Part shown: positions 44,621 through 53,564 of the stretch, in pieces
How positions within the stretch are numbered: position 1 is the first letter of the stretch
Layout of the letters: each line of letters begins with the position of its first letter
NCBI RefSeq assembly: GCF_900107255.1
Contig: NZ_FNPH01000005.1
Span: 399,194-463,193, forward strand
From: Micromonospora pattaloongensis
Lineage (GTDB): Bacteria > Actinomycetota > Actinomycetes > Mycobacteriales > Micromonosporaceae
Direction of reading: 5' to 3'
Length of the DNA: 64,000 nt
Translations under genes and position numbers: made by a program
Notes under the pieces: model-generated
The model's database searches: none
The model's input: the letters and a program-made list of their open reading frames with translations, nothing else
Told to the model about the DNA's origin: nothing

Positions 44621-46456
44621 GTGGCATCCCCGACCGATCAACTGACCGACGAAGCGTTACGGACGCTGCGGCGCGTCTTCGGCTACGACACGTTCCGCGG
44701 AAACCAGCGGGAAATCATCGACCAGGTCATCGGCGGCGGCGATGCGCTGGTGCTCATGCCGACCGGTGGCGGCAAGTCGCTGTGCTACCAGATCCCCGCG
44801 CTCGTCCGGGACGGGGTCGGGGTCGTCATCTCGCCGCTGATCGCGTTGATGCAGGACCAGGTGGATGCCCTGACGACGCTCGGGGTGCGGGCCGGCTTCC
44901 TCAACTCCACGCAGGATCTCGACGCGCGCCGCCGGGTCGAGTCGGCCTTCCTTGCCGGTGAGCTCGACCTGCTGTACCTCGCGCCGGAGGCGCTGCGGAC
45001 CGGTTCCACCGTCGCGCTCCTCGACCGCGGCGATATCGCGCTGTTCGCGATCGACGAGGCGCACTGCGTCTCGCAGTGGGGGCACGACTTCCGCCCCGAC
45101 TACCTCGCGCTGTCCATGCTCCATGAGCGCTGGCCGACCGTACCCCGGATCGCCCTGACGGCCACCGCGACCAGCGCGACCCGCGCGGAGATCGCGTCGC
45201 GGCTGAAGCTCGAGGATGCCCGCCATTTCGTGGCCAGCTTCGACCGGCCCAACATCCAGTACCGGATCGTGCCGAAGCGGGAGCCCCGCAAGCAGCTGCT
45301 CGACCTGCTCCGCACGGAGCACCCCGGCGATGCCGGCATCGTCTACTGCCTGTCGCGGGCGTCCGTGGACAAGACGGCCGAGTTCCTGACCCAGAACGGG
45401 ATCCCGGCGCTGCCGTACCACGCGGGACTCGACGCGGTGACGCGCGCGACGAACCAGAAGCGCTTTCTGCGTGAGGACGGCCTGGTGATGGTCGCGACGA
45501 TCGCGTTCGGGATGGGCATCGACAAGCCCGACGTGCGGTTCGTCGCCCACCTCGACCTGCCCAAGTCGGTCGAGGGCTACTACCAGGAGACCGGGCGGGC
45601 CGGCCGTGACGGGCTGCCGTCGACCGCCTGGCTGGCGTACGGCCTGCAGGACGTCGTGCAGCAGCGCAAGATGATCGACAGTTCCGAGGGCGACCTCGCG
45701 CACCGCCGCGGCCTCGCCGCCCACCTCGACGCCATGCTGGCCCTGTGCGAGACGGTGCAGTGCCGTCGCGTCCAACTGCTCGCGTACTTCGGCGAGCGGG
45801 CCACCCCGTGTGGCAACTGCGACACCTGTCTGAGCCCGCCGGAGTCCTGGGACGGCACGGTCGCGGCGCAGAAGCTGCTCTCGACCGTGTTACGCCTGCA
45901 CCGCGAGCGCAACCAGAAGTTCGGCGCCGGCCAGTCGATCGACATCCTGCTCGGCCGGAAAACGGACAAGGTCTCCCAGTACGGCCATGACAGCCTCACC
46001 GTGTTCGGCGTCGGCACCGAGTTGAGCGAGGCCGATTGGCGGGCCGTGGTCCGGCAGCTGCTGGCGCAGGGGCTGCTCGCGGTGGAGGGCGACTACGGCA
46101 CGCTCGTGCTGACCGAATCGAGCCGGGACGTGCTGAGCAGGCAGCGCCAGGTGACGATGCGGCGGGAGCCGACGCGCACCGCGTCCGGCTCGCGCACGCC
46201 CACGTCGCGGTCGGCCAAGGGCGCCGTTGACCTTCCCCCGACCGCCGTGCCGCTGTTCGAGCGGCTGCGCGCGTGGCGGGCGGCCGCCGCGAAGGAACAG
46301 GGGGTGCCGGCGTATGTGATCTTCCACGACGCGACGTTGCGTCAGATCGCCACCGATTCCCCGCAGACCCTGGCCGACCTCGGCCGGATCAGCGGGGTGG
46401 GGGAGAACAAGCTGTCGAAGTACGGCGAGCAGGTCCTGAACGCGCTCGCCGGCTAG
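44621..46456 (+). CDS. recQ: ATP-dependent DNA helicase RecQ
   Basis: A 611-residue superfamily 2 3'-5' helicase for recombination and fork repair. It has motif 0 ([10 protein letters not shown]), Walker A (TGGGKS), DEAH box ([18 protein letters not shown]), motif III (TATAT), motif V ([15 protein letters not shown]) and motif VI ([10 protein letters not shown]). The RQC zinc site has C..C..CGNCDTC, followed by a winged helix, and the C-terminal HRDC domain ends [20 protein letters not shown]. All domains of a full-length RecQ are present. It stands alone, convergent with murL (12 bp between the stops). Confidence 0.95.
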   Translation: MASPTDQLTDEALRTLRRVFGYDTFRGNQREIIDQVIGGGDALVLMPTGGGKSLCYQIPALVRDGVGVVISPLIALMQDQVDALTTLGVRAGFLNSTQDLDARRRVESAFLAGELDLLYLAPEALRTGSTVALLDRGDIALFAIDEAHCVSQWGHDFRPDYLALSMLHERWPTVPRIALTATATSATRAEIASRLKLEDARHFVASFDRPNIQYRIVPKREPRKQLLDLLRTEHPGDAGIVYCLSRASVDKTAEFLTQNGIPALPYHAGLDAVTRATNQKRFLREDGLVMVATIAFGMGIDKPDVRFVAHLDLPKSVEGYYQETGRAGRDGLPSTAWLAYGLQDVVQQRKMIDSSEGDLAHRRGLAAHLDAMLALCETVQCRRVQLLAYFGERATPCGNCDTCLSPPESWDGTVAAQKLLSTVLRLHRERNQKFGAGQSIDILLGRKTDKVSQYGHDSLTVFGVGTELSEADWRAVVRQLLAQGLLAVEGDYGTLVLTESSRDVLSRQRQVTMRREPTRTASGSRTPTSRSAKGAVDLPPTAVPLFERLRAWRAAAAKEQGVPAYVIFHDATLRQIATDSPQTLADLGRISGVGENKLSKYGEQVLNALAG

Positions 46457-46468
46457 CGGCAGGATCGG

Positions 46469-47818
46469 TCAACCGAGCGCGGTGAGCGCCTTGGCGTACG
46501 CCGGTGGGACGAAGTGCGGGCCGCCGGGCGTGAGCACGTCTGAGCGGGACGCCGCCGCCCACGCCGACTCCGGCACGGCCGCCATCAGCGCCCGCACCAC
46601 CGGGGCGTCGCGCCACTGCTCCTGCTCGGCGAGCAGGCCGAGCGCCACCAGCGACTCCTCGACCTCACCCACGCACTCGAACGGCTTGTGCGCGTCGATG
46701 CCGAGCAGCTCCAGGTAGCCGGGGACCTGCGCCGGATCGGCGAACAGGTCGACGCCGAAGATCTCCGCCAGCCGCGGCCGCGGCATGAACGGCGCCATCG
46801 CCAGGAACACGAACCGGCACTTGGGGCAGTCGCCGCACCACCGGTCGCTCGCCCCGTGCAGCTTGAACGCCGCGTTGCAGCTGGTGACCACCGCGTCGTA
46901 CCCGGTGAACTGCGCGAACAGCTTGGCGATGTGCAGCTCGGACAGGGACCGCAGCAGCGAGAAGTACGGCTCGGTGAGCCCGGCGTGCGCGGCGAGCGCG
47001 GCGCGCAGCAGCGCCTCGGCCTCGACCCCCTTCGACCACTGGTGGTTGATCTCGTGGCCGTTCCAGATCAGGTTCGGGTCGGAGGCGGAGCGCTCGTTGG
47101 ACATCACCACCGGGCCGAGGCCGTGCAGCACCGCCGTGGCGACCGCGATCAGCGAGTTGATCGCGGTGACCGGGATGTGCCCGTTGTAGCCGCCCGCGTT
47201 GTTCAGCTCGAACAGCTGCGGGTCGATCCGGCGGCGGGCGGCCAGCGCGGGCAGCCCGGAGGCGTCGTTGACCGACAGGATCACGCGGTTGGGGTTGACC
47301 GAGAACGGGACCGGGTCGAAGCCGGCGCGGCGCAGCGCCTCCAGGCTGACGATCGAGTCCTTGCCGCCGCCGACGGCCGACAGCGGCCGACGGTCACTGG
47401 TGTCGACCGGCTCCGGCGTGGCCGCCACCCCGTCGGGGACGGTCAGCGTCAGCTCCAGCACGTGCGACAGCTGATTGCGGTAGGCGTACTCGGCGAGGCC
47501 CTTGGTGTAGACGGCCTCGATCAGCGCGACGGCGGCCGCCGACAGCGGCGCCGGCGCCACCAGCCGGGGCGGGGCGGCGACCTTGTAGTAGCTCACCCCG
47601 GCGACCAGGTGCAGCAGCTCGAGCACCCGGTGGAAACTCGACAGCGTCGCCGGGTCCGGGGCGGCCGCGGGGAGCGGGAACGTGATCTCCTCGGCGAACC
47701 GCAGGTCCCCCGCGGGGCCGGTCAGCGCGTATTCGAAGCTGGCCACGCCGGTGCCGGGATCGAAGGAGTAGGAAGGGAAGCCGAACTCGGTCATCTGCCG
47801 GATTTGCTCGTGCGCCAC
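46469..47818 (-). CDS. murL: UDP-MurNAc-L-Ala-L-Glu epimerase MurL
   Basis: 449 residues. The protein matches the MurL epimerase described in Xanthomonas oryzae, which converts the terminal L-Glu of UDP-MurNAc-L-Ala-L-Glu to D-Glu using ATP. A PP-loop-like SAVGGGKDSIVSLEAL, ELNNAGGYNGHIPVTAINS, VVMSNERSASDPNLIWNGHEINHQWSKG in outline and the paired cysteines DRWCGDCPKCRFVF are the recognisable parts. The adjacent divergent gene encodes a MurD-like ligase, the expected MurD2 partner, which makes the assignment firm. GAGGAG precedes the GTG at 47818. This gives D-Glu for peptidoglycan without glutamate racemase. Confidence 0.88.
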   Translation of the reverse strand: MAHEQIRQMTEFGFPSYSFDPGTGVASFEYALTGPAGDLRFAEEITFPLPAAAPDPATLSSFHRVLELLHLVAGVSYYKVAAPPRLVAPAPLSAAAVALIEAVYTKGLAEYAYRNQLSHVLELTLTVPDGVAATPEPVDTSDRRPLSAVGGGKDSIVSLEALRRAGFDPVPFSVNPNRVILSVNDASGLPALAARRRIDPQLFELNNAGGYNGHIPVTAINSLIAVATAVLHGLGPVVMSNERSASDPNLIWNGHEINHQWSKGVEAEALLRAALAAHAGLTEPYFSLLRSLSELHIAKLFAQFTGYDAVVTSCNAAFKLHGASDRWCGDCPKCRFVFLAMAPFMPRPRLAEIFGVDLFADPAQVPGYLELLGIDAHKPFECVGEVEESLVALGLLAEQEQWRDAPVVRALMAAVPESAWAAASRSDVLTPGGPHFVPPAYAKALTALG

Positions 47819-47884
47819 CCGTAGCTCCTCACTGTGTTCCGGCGAGCCATACTAGTCGTGCCCGTTTTGACAGAAGGAGTTCCG
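47819..47884. promoter_or_regulatory. 66-bp divergent promoter region between murL and murD2
   Basis: The only shared control region. It carries CATACTAGT, in which TAGTAT on the minus strand is a good -10 for murL and the overlapping CATACT may serve murD2. Both genes have their own Shine-Dalgarno sequence. Confidence 0.4.
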
Positions 47885-49228
47885 GTGCGCCTGGCTGACC
47901 TTCGCGGCCGTTCCGTCGCCGTCTGGGGGACCGGCCGGGAGGGCCGGGCCGCCGTCACCGCGATCGCCGCGCACTCCCCGGCCGAGCTGGTCGCCGTCGA
48001 CGACAGCGCCAATTTCCTCTCACTGTCGTGGGACGGCGCGCTGGCCGCGGCGGCGCCGCTGTTCACCGGCGAGGAGGCGTTCGCCAAGCTCGCCGGGGCG
48101 GACGTGGTGGTGCGCTCGCCGGGGGTGCCGCAGACCCATCCGTGGGTGATCGAGCTGCGTCGGCGCGGGGTCACGATCACCGGCGGCACGGCGCTGTGGA
48201 TGGCCGAGCACGCCGCCCGCACCGTCGGGGTGACCGGCAGCAAGGGCAAGAGCACGACCTCCAGCCTGATCAGCCACCTGCTGACCGCCGTCGGCCGGCC
48301 CAACGTCTTCGGCGGCAACATCGGGGTGCCGCTGCTGGACCTGCCGGAAAGCGACCTGTACGTCCTGGAGCTCTCCAGCTACCAGTGCAGCGACCTGGCC
48401 GACTCGCCCCGCGTCGCGGTGGTGACCTCGCTCTTCCCCGAACACCTCGACGCGCACGGCGGGGAGGCCGAGTACTACCGCGACAAGCTGAACCTGATCG
48501 CGCACGACCCGGAGACCGTCGTCTTCAACGGCACCGACGAGCGGCTGACCGCGATGATCGGCGACCGCCCGGCGGTCGCGGCGGCGGTGCCCCCCGGCTA
48601 CCACGTCGCGCCCGGCCCCGACGGCGCCCCGTACGTCTTCCGGGCCGACCTGCCGCTCTTCCCGCGCGCCGCGCTGCCGCTGGTCGGCCGGCACAACGAG
48701 CGCAACCTCTGCGTCGCGCTGACGGTGCTGGAGGCGCTCGGGATCGACTGCGTCGCCGAGCGGGAAACGCTGGCCGGGGCGGTTGCCGCGTTCGCCGGGC
48801 TGCCGCACCGGCTCGCCGAGATCCTCGATCCGGCCGGCATCACCTTCGTCGACGACACCCTGTCGACCAGCCCGTACTCGGCGATGCACGCGATCGACGC
48901 GTACGACGACCGCCCGCTGACCGTGATCGTCGGCGGCACCGACCGGGGTCTGGACTACACGCCGCTGCGCGAGCACCTCGCGACGCGCAGGCTCACCGTG
49001 ATCGGCATCCCGGACAGCGGCGAGCGGATCATCGCGACGCTGCGCGACCTGCCGGAGGTCCGCACGGAGGTCACCGACGATCTCGTCGCGGCGGTGCGGC
49101 TGGCCCGCAAGCTGACCCCGGTCGGCGGGGTGGTGCTGCTGTCGCCGGCGGCGCCCAGCTACGGCCGGTTCCGCAACTTCGAGCACCGCTCCGAGGTGTT
49201 CGTGCAGGCCATCCGCGACACGGCCTGA
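47885..49228 (+). CDS. murD2: UDP-MurNAc-L-Ala--L-Glu ligase MurD2
   Basis: A 447-residue Mur ligase. It has the N-terminal UDP-binding Rossmann part (VAVWGTGREGRAAV), ATPase GVTGSKGKSTTSSL, GGNIGVPLLDL, ELSSYQCSDL and PEHLDAHGG, a carbamylated-Lys region, and the C-terminal domain with VGGTDRGLDYTPL and LLSPAAPSYGRFRNFEHRSEVF. Ordinary MurD adds D-Glu to UDP-MurNAc-L-Ala. MurD2, found beside murL, adds L-Glu, which MurL then epimerises. AAGGAG 5 nt before the GTG at 47885 decides the start. A canonical murD probably exists elsewhere in the dcw cluster; that cannot be seen here. Confidence 0.87.
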   Translation: MRLADLRGRSVAVWGTGREGRAAVTAIAAHSPAELVAVDDSANFLSLSWDGALAAAAPLFTGEEAFAKLAGADVVVRSPGVPQTHPWVIELRRRGVTITGGTALWMAEHAARTVGVTGSKGKSTTSSLISHLLTAVGRPNVFGGNIGVPLLDLPESDLYVLELSSYQCSDLADSPRVAVVTSLFPEHLDAHGGEAEYYRDKLNLIAHDPETVVFNGTDERLTAMIGDRPAVAAAVPPGYHVAPGPDGAPYVFRADLPLFPRAALPLVGRHNERNLCVALTVLEALGIDCVAERETLAGAVAAFAGLPHRLAEILDPAGITFVDDTLSTSPYSAMHAIDAYDDRPLTVIVGGTDRGLDYTPLREHLATRRLTVIGIPDSGERIIATLRDLPEVRTEVTDDLVAAVRLARKLTPVGGVVLLSPAAPSYGRFRNFEHRSEVFVQAIRDTA

Positions 49229-49598
49229 CCCGCGCGGAAAAAAGCCGGACGGGTCGGAACCAACCCGCCTGCTCGTGCGCCCCTAGGTTGTGACGGTGGA
49301 GACGGCGCTGCGCCGTGACCGCGGCGGCGCTGCTGATCGGGTGGCGGCTGTTCGTGGCGCTCCGCAAAGGCCGCACGGCGCCGCGGGGACCAGGCTAGCG
49401 CGGCGGGTCGGGGAGTGCGGCGGGTCGGGGAGTGCGGCGGGTCGGGGAGTGCGGCGTGCCGTCGCCGGACCGGGCAGGACCCGGGTTGACGGTCTGTCAG
49501 CGCATCGGCATCGGTGTGCGACAGGCTGGCAGTTGCCCGGGTGGCGTCGGCGGTGAAAGCGTGCAGTGATCGACGTACCCGGCGAGGGGTTGCTCACT
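49229..49598. other. 370-bp gap between murD2 and the aminotransferase gene
   Basis: No supported gene. It holds a 17-bp tandem repeat (49400-49456), a TTGACG that could be a -35 near 49484, and a short open frame of 27 codons (49318-49401) with a hydrophobic stretch but no ribosome-binding site. Confidence 0.4.
49400..49456. repeat. 17-bp tandem repeat, three copies plus a partial
   Basis: GCGGCGGGTCGGGGAGT occurs exactly at 49400-49416, 49417-49433 and 49434-49450, then GCGGCG. It is noncoding and probably prone to slippage. Confidence 0.85.
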
Positions 49599-50888
49599 AT
49601 GACGACCGACGATCTGCTGGCCCGGCACCGGGCCGTGCTGCCGTCCTGGATGCCGCTCTACTACGACGAACCGATCGAGATCGTCTCGGGTGCGGGCCGC
49701 CGCGTCACCGACGCGGCCGGGCGCACCTATCTGGATTTTTTCGGTGGCGTGCTGACCAACATGCTCGGCTACGACATCGCGGAGGTGCGGGAGGCGGTCG
49801 AGCGGCAGCTGCGCACCGGCGTGGTGCACACCTCCACGCTGTACCTGATCCGCCAGCAGGTCGAGTTGGCCGAGAAGATCGCCGGGCTCTCCGGCATCCC
49901 GGACGCCCGCGTCTTCTTCACCAACTCGGGCACGGAGGCCAACGAGGCCGCGTTGCTGATGGCCACCAACTACCGGCGCTCCCACCAGATCCTCGCGGTC
50001 CGCAACAGCTACCACGGCCGGTCGTACGGCACGATGGGCGCCACCGGCAACCGCGGCTGGTCGGCGAGTGGGCTCAACCCGTTGCAGGTGAGCTGGCTGC
50101 ACTCGGGCGACCGGCTGCGCGGCCTGCTGTCGCATTTGAACGATGACGCGCACGTCGAGGCGGCCGTCGACGACCTGCGCGAGGTGCTGGCGACGCAGAC
50201 GGCCGGCGACGTGGCGTGTCTGATCGCCGAGCCCGTCCAGGGGGTCGGTGGCTTCGTGCACGCGCCGGACGGGCTCTTCGGCGCCTGGAAGAAGGTGCTG
50301 GACGAGTCGGGCATCCTGTTGATCTCGGACGAGGTGCAGACCGGCTGGGGCCGCACCGGCGAGCACTTCTGGGGCTACCAGGCGCACGGGGTGACGCCGG
50401 ACCTGCTCACCTTCGCGAAGGGGATCGGCAACGGCTTCGCGCTGGCCGGCGTGGTCGGCCGCGCCGAGGTGATGGAGAGCGTGCCCGCCATCTCGTTCTC
50501 CACCTTCGGGGGCAACCCCGTCTCCACCGCGGCCGGCAACGCGGTGCTCGACTACCTGCTGGCGCACGACCTGCAGGCCAACGCGGCGCGGGTCGGCGCG
50601 GTGCTGCGGGACGGGCTGCGCGCGGCGGCGGCGCGGTCCCCGATCGTGGCGGAGGTGCGCGGCAAGGGGCTGATGCTCGCCGTCGAGTTCACCCGGCCGG
50701 GCACCCGGGAGCCGGATCCGGTGGCGACGGCGCGGGTCTTCGACGAGTGCCGCCGCGGCGGGCTGCTGGTCGGCAAGGGCGGCCTGTACGGCAACGTGAT
50801 CCGGATGGGCCCGCCGCTGACGCTCACCGAGGACGAGGCGCGCGAGGGCCTGGCGATTCTCGTCGACGCGATCGGCGCTGCGTCATGA
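49599..50888 (+). CDS. Class III PLP-dependent aminotransferase
   Basis: A 429-residue fold-type I aminotransferase of the GabT/AGXT2 group. It has TYLDFFGGVLTNMLGY, TNSGTEANEAAL (phosphate site), YHGRSYGTMGATG, LIAEPVQGVGGF, LISDEVQTGWGRTG (Asp for PLP N1) and TFAKGIGNGFALAG with the PLP Lys. Likely amino donors are beta-alanine, 3-aminoisobutyrate, GABA or alanine with glyoxylate. The next gene encodes a malonate/methylmalonate-semialdehyde dehydrogenase and overlaps by 4 nt, so breakdown of beta-alanine or 3-aminoisobutyrate, the end products of pyrimidine catabolism, fits best (inference). GAGGGG lies 10 nt before the ATG at 49599. Confidence 0.87.
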   Translation: MTTDDLLARHRAVLPSWMPLYYDEPIEIVSGAGRRVTDAAGRTYLDFFGGVLTNMLGYDIAEVREAVERQLRTGVVHTSTLYLIRQQVELAEKIAGLSGIPDARVFFTNSGTEANEAALLMATNYRRSHQILAVRNSYHGRSYGTMGATGNRGWSASGLNPLQVSWLHSGDRLRGLLSHLNDDAHVEAAVDDLREVLATQTAGDVACLIAEPVQGVGGFVHAPDGLFGAWKKVLDESGILLISDEVQTGWGRTGEHFWGYQAHGVTPDLLTFAKGIGNGFALAGVVGRAEVMESVPAISFSTFGGNPVSTAAGNAVLDYLLAHDLQANAARVGAVLRDGLRAAAARSPIVAEVRGKGLMLAVEFTRPGTREPDPVATARVFDECRRGGLLVGKGGLYGNVIRMGPPLTLTEDEAREGLAILVDAIGAAS

Positions 50889-52372
50889 TCAATCATTTCG
50901 TGGGCGGCGCGCCGTGGACCGGTCGGTCGACCCGCCGGGGCGACGTCTACGACCCCGCCACCGGCAAGGTCAGCGCGGAGGTCGCCTTCGCCTCCACCGC
51001 CGACGTCGCCGCGGCGGTCGACGTCGCCACCGGTGCGGCGCGCCAGTGGCGGGACGCGTCGCTGGCGCGGCGCACGGCGGTGATGTTCGCCTTCCGCCAG
51101 CTGCTGCACGCCCGGCGTGACGAGCTGGCCGCGGCGATCACCGCCGAGCACGGCAAGGTGCTCTCCGACGCCGCCGGGGAGGTGCAGCGCGGGCTGGAGG
51201 TGGTCGAGTACGCCTGCGGCATCCCGACGCTGCTGCGCGGCGGGTTCAGCGAGAACGTCTCCACCGAGGTCGATTCCTACAGCCTGCGACAGCCGCTCGG
51301 CGTGGTGGCGGTGATCTCCCCGTTCAACTTCCCGGCCATGGTGCCGCTGTGGTTCGTGCCGATCGCGATCGCCTGCGGCAACGCGGTGGTGCTCAAGCCG
51401 TCGGAGAAGGATCCGTCCGCGCCGACGCTGCTGGCGCAGTGGTTCGCCGAGGCGGGGCTGCCGCCGGGGGTCTTCAACGTGGTGCACGGCGACGCCGAGG
51501 CGGTCGACGCGCTGCTGGACCATGCCGGGGTGCGGGCGGTGTCGTTCGTCGGCTCCACGCCGGTGGCGCGGCACGTCTACCAGCGCGGCACCGCGGCCGG
51601 CAAGCGGGTACAGGCGCTGGGCGGGGCGAAGAACCACATGGTGGTGCTCCCCGACGCCGACCTGGACCTGGCCGCCGACGCGGCGGTGAGCGCCGGGTTC
51701 GGCTCGGCGGGGGAGCGGTGCATGGCGATCTCGGTGGTGGTGGCGGTGGAGCCGGTCGCCGACGAGCTGGTCGCCCGGATCGCGGCGCGGCTCGACGGGG
51801 TGCGCACCGGCGACGGGCGCCGGCCGGGCTGCGAGATGGGGCCGCTGGTCACGGGCGCCCACCGGGACCGCGTGGTCTCCTATGTGAAGGCCGGTGTGGA
51901 CGCGGGCGCGACGGCGGTGGTGGACGGCCGTACGGTGGAGCCCGACGGCGAGCCCGGTGGCTTCTGGCTCGGGCCGACGCTCTTCGACCACGTCACCCCG
52001 GAGATGTCGATCTACACGGATGAGATCTTCGGGCCGGTGCTGTCGGTGGTCCGGGTCGCCTCCTACGACGAGGCGCTCGCCCTGGTCAACGCCAACCCGT
52101 ACGGCAACGGCACGGCGATCTTCACCAACGACGGTGGCGCGGCCCGGCGCTTCCAGCACGAGGTCGAGGTCGGCATGGTCGGCGTCAACGTGCCGATCCC
52201 GGTGCCGATGGCGTACTTCTCGTTCGGTGGGTGGAAGGCGTCGCTCTTCGGTGACACGCACGCGCACGGCCGGGAGGGCGTGCACTTCTTCACCCGGGGC
52301 AAGGTGGTGACCAGCCGCTGGCTCGATCCGCGGCACGGTGGGGTGAATCTGGGCTTCCCGACCCAGAGTTGA
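50885..52372 (+). CDS. mmsA: CoA-acylating methylmalonate-semialdehyde dehydrogenase
   Basis: A 495-residue aldehyde dehydrogenase that converts malonate- or methylmalonate-semialdehyde plus CoA to acetyl- or propionyl-CoA. It has PFNFPAMVPLWFVPIAIACGNAVVLKPSEKDPSAP in outline, FVGSTPVARHVY, LGGAKNHMVVLPDAD and the catalytic Cys in GSAGERCMAIS. The GAKNH and ERCMA motifs separate the MmsA group from other ALDHs. The ATG overlaps the aminotransferase stop (ATGA). The two enzymes form consecutive steps. Confidence 0.93.
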   Translation: MINHFVGGAPWTGRSTRRGDVYDPATGKVSAEVAFASTADVAAAVDVATGAARQWRDASLARRTAVMFAFRQLLHARRDELAAAITAEHGKVLSDAAGEVQRGLEVVEYACGIPTLLRGGFSENVSTEVDSYSLRQPLGVVAVISPFNFPAMVPLWFVPIAIACGNAVVLKPSEKDPSAPTLLAQWFAEAGLPPGVFNVVHGDAEAVDALLDHAGVRAVSFVGSTPVARHVYQRGTAAGKRVQALGGAKNHMVVLPDADLDLAADAAVSAGFGSAGERCMAISVVVAVEPVADELVARIAARLDGVRTGDGRRPGCEMGPLVTGAHRDRVVSYVKAGVDAGATAVVDGRTVEPDGEPGGFWLGPTLFDHVTPEMSIYTDEIFGPVLSVVRVASYDEALALVNANPYGNGTAIFTNDGGAARRFQHEVEVGMVGVNVPIPVPMAYFSFGGWKASLFGDTHAHGREGVHFFTRGKVVTSRWLDPRHGGVNLGFPTQS

Positions 52373-52393
52373 TGGTGCCGGCGCGCGGCACCG

Positions 52394-53383
52394 TCACGCA
52401 CCGCTCTGCGGGAGCAGCCGGTGGTGCAGGGCGTCGGCGTCCACGCCGGGCAGGGAGCGCGCCGCCAGCCAGGCCGCGGCGGCGGCGCCGTCGCCGGCGA
52501 CCAGCAGCGGCGCCTGCGGCCAGCGGTCCCGCAGCGCCGCGGTCACGGCGTCGGCCAGCGGCGTGTGCCCGGTGAGCAGCCCGCCGCCGAGCACGACCGG
52601 GCCGGTCTCGTCGGCGGCGCGGATCCGGGCCGCGGTGGTGACAAGGTGCCGGGCCGCGTCGGCGAGGATCGCGGTCGCGGCCGGGTCGCCGTCGTCGGCG
52701 GCGGTGAGTACCAGCGGCGCGAGCGCGGCGAGTTCGATGGGGGGCCGCCGGGTGACGGTCTGCACGACCGCGTCGACGGTGTCGCGCCGGCGCGGCGCGA
52801 TCGCGGTGGAGCCGAGCAGCCGGGTCAGCACCAGGGCCGCCAGCGGCGTGGGCCCGCCGCCGGCGTCGAGCCCGGCCAGGGTGTGCCGGACGGCCTCGCG
52901 TCCGAGCCAGAAGCCGGAGCCGGCGTCGCCGAGCAGCCATCCGTGGCCATCGGCGACCCGGTCGAGGGTCATGGCGCGCACGGCCGCGGCGATGGCCCCG
53001 GTCCCGGCGATCAGCACGGTGCCGTCCGGGGCCGGGGTGCCGGAGGCGTACGCCACCAGGGCGTCGCCGAGCACCGTGTAGGGGCAGCGGAGCCCGACCG
53101 CGCGCCAGACGGCGTCGAAGGCGGCGCGCCCGGCCGGGTCGGCGAGCAGTCGTCCGGCGCCGGCGAGCCCGATCACCCCGGCGCGCGCGTCGCCGGGGTC
53201 CACACTCGACAGAGCCTCGGTGAGCGCGGCCCGCAGCTGCTCGGCGGCGCGTTCGGCGCCGTGGGTGGTGGGGTTGCCGCCCCCGGCCCGCCCGGCGCCG
53301 AGCCACTCGCCGTGCACGGAGACGACGGTCACCCGGGTCGTCGAGCCGCCGACGTCGAGGCCCACCACGATCGCCGCTGACAT
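52394..53383 (-). CDS. BadF/BcrA-type N-acetylglucosamine kinase
   Basis: A 329-residue ASKHA-fold kinase. It has phosphate motif 1 VGLDVGGSTTRVTVVS, the sugar-site GNPTTHG, IGLAGAGR, adenosine-site VLIAGTGAIAAAV, GDAGSGFWLGREA and C-terminal VVLGGGLLTG. The family includes N-acetylglucosamine and glucosamine kinases, and the position beside an NgcEFG-type importer supports GlcNAc. The ATG at 53383 is preferred by alignment of the first strand (SAAIVVGLDVGG); an ATG at 53401 is possible. It is divergent from the RpiR gene. Confidence 0.85.
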   Translation of the reverse strand: MSAAIVVGLDVGGSTTRVTVVSVHGEWLGAGRAGGGNPTTHGAERAAEQLRAALTEALSSVDPGDARAGVIGLAGAGRLLADPAGRAAFDAVWRAVGLRCPYTVLGDALVAYASGTPAPDGTVLIAGTGAIAAAVRAMTLDRVADGHGWLLGDAGSGFWLGREAVRHTLAGLDAGGGPTPLAALVLTRLLGSTAIAPRRRDTVDAVVQTVTRRPPIELAALAPLVLTAADDGDPAATAILADAARHLVTTAARIRAADETGPVVLGGGLLTGHTPLADAVTAALRDRWPQAPLLVAGDGAAAAAWLAARSLPGVDADALHHRLLPQSGA

Positions 53384-53491
53384 CCGTCGTGCGCCCTCCA
53401 TCGCCCCGGTTACCTCGGACAATGCTGCGACCGTCGGGCCGGTGCGGCAAGCCCCGGGGCAGGTAACAGTTTGAAAACTTCGCCCACGGTA

Positions 53492-53538
53492 TTGACAAGA
53501 GAGGGCCCGCAGTAAGAACTTTTACCACTATCAGTAAA
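53492..53538 (+). promoter_or_regulatory. Promoter and operator of the RpiR-SIS-NgcEFG operon
   Basis: -35 TTGACA (53492-53497), 18 bp, then GAACTT (53516-53521) as -10. Over the -10 lie repeated AGTAA(A)GAAC elements (about 53512 and 53533) and the inverted repeat TTTAC-N8-GTAAA (53521-53538), a likely site for the RpiR protein itself. This stretch is notably A/T-rich for the genome. Confidence 0.45.
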
Positions 53539-53564
53539 GAACGTTTTCCGAAAGGCGACCGCCG

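Noticed and set aside
44621..46456. recQ as a horizontally acquired gene
   Set aside because: Hand counts of a few 60-nt lines gave 65-80% GC, not clearly different from the neighbours, and no mobile-element borders are present.
49290..49556. An 89-codon open frame between murD2 and the aminotransferase gene
   Set aside because: It runs through the tandem repeat, is Arg/Gly/Ala-rich and looks like random high-GC translation, although TAGGTT upstream resembles a leaderless -10.
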